DNA of 33,516 nucleotides, taken from contig JBLMWU010000122.1 of assembly GCA_050257395.1 (NCBI GenBank), forward strand, positions 1 to 33,516. The letters run 5' to 3'. Positions 31,788 to 33,516 of this stretch are shown piece after piece; within the stretch, counting starts at the first letter, position 1; each line of letters starts with the position of its first letter. The position numbers and the translations under genes were made by a program. The stretch comes from JAIRTY01 sp050257395. GTDB lineage: Bacteria > Actinomycetota > Actinomycetes > Streptosporangiales > Streptosporangiaceae. Below the pieces are notes generated by a model. The model was given only the letters and a program-made list of their open reading frames with translations. It did no database searches and was not told where the DNA came from.

Positions 31788-32315
31788 TCACCGGGGCCCG
31801 GCCTGCTGGCTGGCGCCGGCCGCCTCGGCGGAGGCGGCCGGCGCGGCCCCGGCCGCCGCCGGGCCGTCCTCAGGGTCCACGGCGGCGTCCCCGCGGTCGC
31901 CCCACACCCACTGGCTGTAGCTCCAGAACCGGAACAGGGTGCCCAGCCCGACCCCGATGACCAGCGCGATGTTGTTGGAGAGCGGGTCGGTCAGCCCGAA
32001 CACGTAGTTGACCAGGCCGATGGCGGCGGACTGGATCAGGTACGCGACGCCGTTGAACACGAAGAACAGCACCGAGTCGCGCGCGGTGCCCCGGCTCGGC
32101 CGGTGCCGGAACGTCCAGTACCGGTTGCCGAGGAAGGTCACCACCGCGGCCGCCAGGTAGGCGATCGTGGCCGACGTCAGCGGCCCGAGGTGGAGGTCAT
32201 AGCGCAGGCCGTTGTAGCCGCCCACGTTGACCACGAACCCGACGGCCCCCACCACGCCGAACTTGGCCAGCTCGTGGATCAGGCGCCCGAACCGCTCGCG
32301 CAGCATCGCTATCAA
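31788..32315 (-). CDS. GtrA family membrane protein
   Basis: Four-helix membrane protein of 175 residues. FGVVGAVGFVVNVGGYNGLR, SATIAYLAAAVVTFLGNRYW and FRFWSYSQWVWG are the GtrA hallmarks. These proteins are thought to help move polyprenyl-linked sugars across the membrane for wall or teichoic-acid decoration. An Ala/Pro/Gly-rich cytoplasmic tail follows the fourth helix. TTG 32315 is preferred over ATG 32306, because a GAGGGG ribosome site lies 10 bases upstream of the TTG and 19 of the ATG. It is separated from the spermidine-synthase-like gene by 46 bases. No glycosyltransferase is adjacent. Confidence 0.9.
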   Translation of the reverse strand: MIAMLRERFGRLIHELAKFGVVGAVGFVVNVGGYNGLRYDLHLGPLTSATIAYLAAAVVTFLGNRYWTFRHRPSRGTARDSVLFFVFNGVAYLIQSAAIGLVNYVFGLTDPLSNNIALVIGVGLGTLFRFWSYSQWVWGDRGDAAVDPEDGPAAAGAAPAASAEAAGASQQAGPR

Positions 32316-32600
32316 TGGATCGCATCCCCTCGGGCCCGTGGTGCGCGGGCCGGTGCGGCTGCCCCGGCGGGCAACCCCCCGGCCGCCGGCTGGCAGCGGA
32401 CCAGGCCGATTGCGGATTAAACGGCGGAATCAGCAGGTCAAGATTAGCCCCGCGGGCACCGCCCGGGAGGTCATATCCCCGCGATCGCCGCTGTCATGCA
32501 GCCCGGGCCGCGCAGGGCCGGCAGATGCGCCCGGGCCGGGCCGGGCGCATGATCGGAACATCGGCTGCGTCCCGCAGCCGCCGGGGCGGGGAGGAACGCC

Positions 32601-33407
32601 ATGCCAACGGTGCAGGCGAACGGCATCGACATCTACTACGAGGTCCAGGGTGAGGGTGAGCCGCTGGTGCTCATCCCGTACCTGGCTGCAGACCAGGCGT
32701 GTTACGCGTTCCAGGTCGCGGACTACGCCAAGGAGTTCACCTGCTTCACGGTGGACCTGCGCGGCGCCGGCCAGACCAGCAAACCCGGGGGCACCTACAC
32801 CACCGAACTGCTCGCCGACGACGTGGCCGCCTTCATGCACGCCGTGGGCATCGAGCGGGCGCACGTGTCCGGGCTCTCGCTGGGCGCGGCGACCGGCATG
32901 TGGCTGGCCGCCCGGCACCCGGCGCTGGTGACATCGCTGTCGCTGCACAGCGCCTGGCCCCGCACGGACCCCTTCCTCCAGGTGGTGGTGGAGGGCTGGC
33001 GCATCATGGCCGAAGCGCTCGGCAGCGTCACCGACATGGTCATCAAAGGGATCTTCCCCTGGTGCTACACCCCGGAGCTGTACGCGGAACGGCCCGAGTA
33101 CATCGCCTCCCTGGCCGACTTCGTGCGCAGCCGCCCGATGCCGCCGGTCGACGCGTTCATCCGCCAGTCCGGCGCGGTGCTGGCACACGACGCCACCGGC
33201 GTCCTCGGCGCCATCCAGGCGCCCACGCTGATCACGTTCGGGCAGCACGACCAGGTGACCTCGACCCGGTTCGCCAGCCAGCTCACCACCGCCATCGCCG
33301 GCTCCGAGCTGGCGGTCTTCGAGGGCTGCGCGCACGCGCCGATCTACGAGCACGTGGAGGAGTTCAACGAGCGCACCCTGGCCTTCCTCCGCCGCCACCC
33401 GGGATAG
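32601..33407 (+). CDS. Alpha/beta hydrolase
   Basis: Hydrolase of 268 residues: GIDIYYEVQGEGEPLVLIPY, VDLRGAGQTSKPGG, the nucleophile elbow SGLSLGAATG (Ser93), GQHDQVTS with the Asp and GCAHAPIYEHVEEFN with the His. It resembles 3-oxoadipate enol-lactonase or BioH-like esterases. A 5' region of 285 bases upstream (32316-32600) shows nothing I can name beyond GC-rich sequence. ATG at 32601 follows GGGGAGG. The substrate is unknown. Confidence 0.9.
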   Translation: MPTVQANGIDIYYEVQGEGEPLVLIPYLAADQACYAFQVADYAKEFTCFTVDLRGAGQTSKPGGTYTTELLADDVAAFMHAVGIERAHVSGLSLGAATGMWLAARHPALVTSLSLHSAWPRTDPFLQVVVEGWRIMAEALGSVTDMVIKGIFPWCYTPELYAERPEYIASLADFVRSRPMPPVDAFIRQSGAVLAHDATGVLGAIQAPTLITFGQHDQVTSTRFASQLTTAIAGSELAVFEGCAHAPIYEHVEEFNERTLAFLRRHPG

Positions 33408-33516
33408 CGGCGCCGCGGGCGAGGGCGTCGGCGCGGCGCAGGGCGTCCGGCAGCCGGTGGCGGCCGGCCATCCGGCGGACCAGGTCCGCGGCGGCGGGGG
33501 GGGGGGGGGGGGGGGG
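33364..33516 (-). CDS. Possible C-terminal fragment of a gene running off the contig end
   Basis: The minus-strand frame from the edge to TGA at 33366-33364 contains AADLVRRMAGRHRLPDALRR and ADALARGAAI, which look like a normal actinobacterial helical segment. The last part overlaps the hydrolase 3' end by 44 bases. The poly-G at the edge hides the rest. This is a weak call; it could equally be noncoding. Confidence 0.2.
   Translation of the reverse strand, partial: PPPPPPPAAADLVRRMAGRHRLPDALRRADALARGAAIPGGGGGRPGCAR
33496..33516. repeat. Run of 21 G at the window edge
   Basis: A homopolymer of 21 G at the very last bases. Such ends are typical of low-signal reads at a contig terminus and are unlikely to be genomic. 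Confidence 0.8.

Noticed and set aside
1..33516. CRISPR array, tRNA, rRNA, integrase or transposase
   Set aside because: No regularly spaced repeats, cloverleaf-like sequences, recombinase motifs or terminal inverted repeats of an insertion sequence were found by eye.

Overview
The window is very GC-rich DNA with GTG and TTG starts, dense four-base start/stop overlaps (ATGA, GTGA), leaderless-type promoters, an F420-type oxidoreductase and a DUF202 pair. Together these point to an actinomycete, probably a soil or uncultivated member of the Actinomycetota. The right end finishes in 21 consecutive G, which looks like a contig or scaffold end. I see no tRNA, rRNA, CRISPR array, transposase or phage gene.

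Positions 1-6470 (minus strand): an apparently single operon, read right to left, encodes a mannitol-type phosphotransferase system. The order is DeoR-type repressor, PfkB-type sugar-phosphate kinase, IIC, IIB, IIA, zinc-dependent polyol(-phosphate) dehydrogenase, HPr and enzyme I (cut by the window edge). It carries its own general PTS proteins, so it could be self-sufficient. The membrane subunit IIC is broken: about 80 family-conserved residues, including the GIHE region, are missing at a junction that also changes frame.

Positions 6600-9700 (minus strand): a DUF1579-like protein, a remnant of an alcohol dehydrogenase, an F420-type LLM oxidoreductase, a FrnE-like DsbA protein and a hemerythrin.

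Positions 9900-17310 (plus strand): the most interesting block. A protein joining a helix-turn-helix-like segment to a hemerythrin domain overlaps the start of a selenocysteine-containing formate dehydrogenase. The in-frame TGA at 11319 is followed by a bSECIS-like hairpin. The iron-sulfur beta subunit and an NrfD-type membrane subunit follow with overlapping codons. After 46 bases come three tightly overlapping genes for a cobalt-type nitrile hydratase or thiocyanate hydrolase whose beta chain is split in two. The layout suggests one transcript linking a formate-oxidising membrane complex with nitrile, cyanide or thiocyanate chemistry. That link is inference.

Positions 17400-25900: a glutathionyl-hydroquinone-reductase-like transferase, two DUF202 membrane proteins, a MarR regulator with a clear operator overlapping its own leaderless promoter and translationally coupled to an SDR lacking the catalytic Tyr/Lys, a P1/DmpA aminopeptidase, a GNAT acetyltransferase, a rhodanese, a DHFR-like reductase, a STAS protein with a probable frameshift, a truncated alpha/beta-hydrolase, an NAD-dependent epimerase-like protein and a VOC protein.

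Positions 25900-33516: an S9 oligopeptidase, an unrecognised protein, a pair of overlapping hairpins, a DHA2-type MFS exporter with an operator-like palindrome but no adjacent regulator, a spermidine-synthase-like protein, a GtrA protein and an alpha/beta hydrolase. Four separate gene lesions (IIC, the dehydrogenase remnant, the STAS frameshift and the hydrolase remnant) in 33 kb are notable and need read-level checking. No gene-free stretch exceeds 300 bases; the longest (32316-32600) shows nothing I can name.
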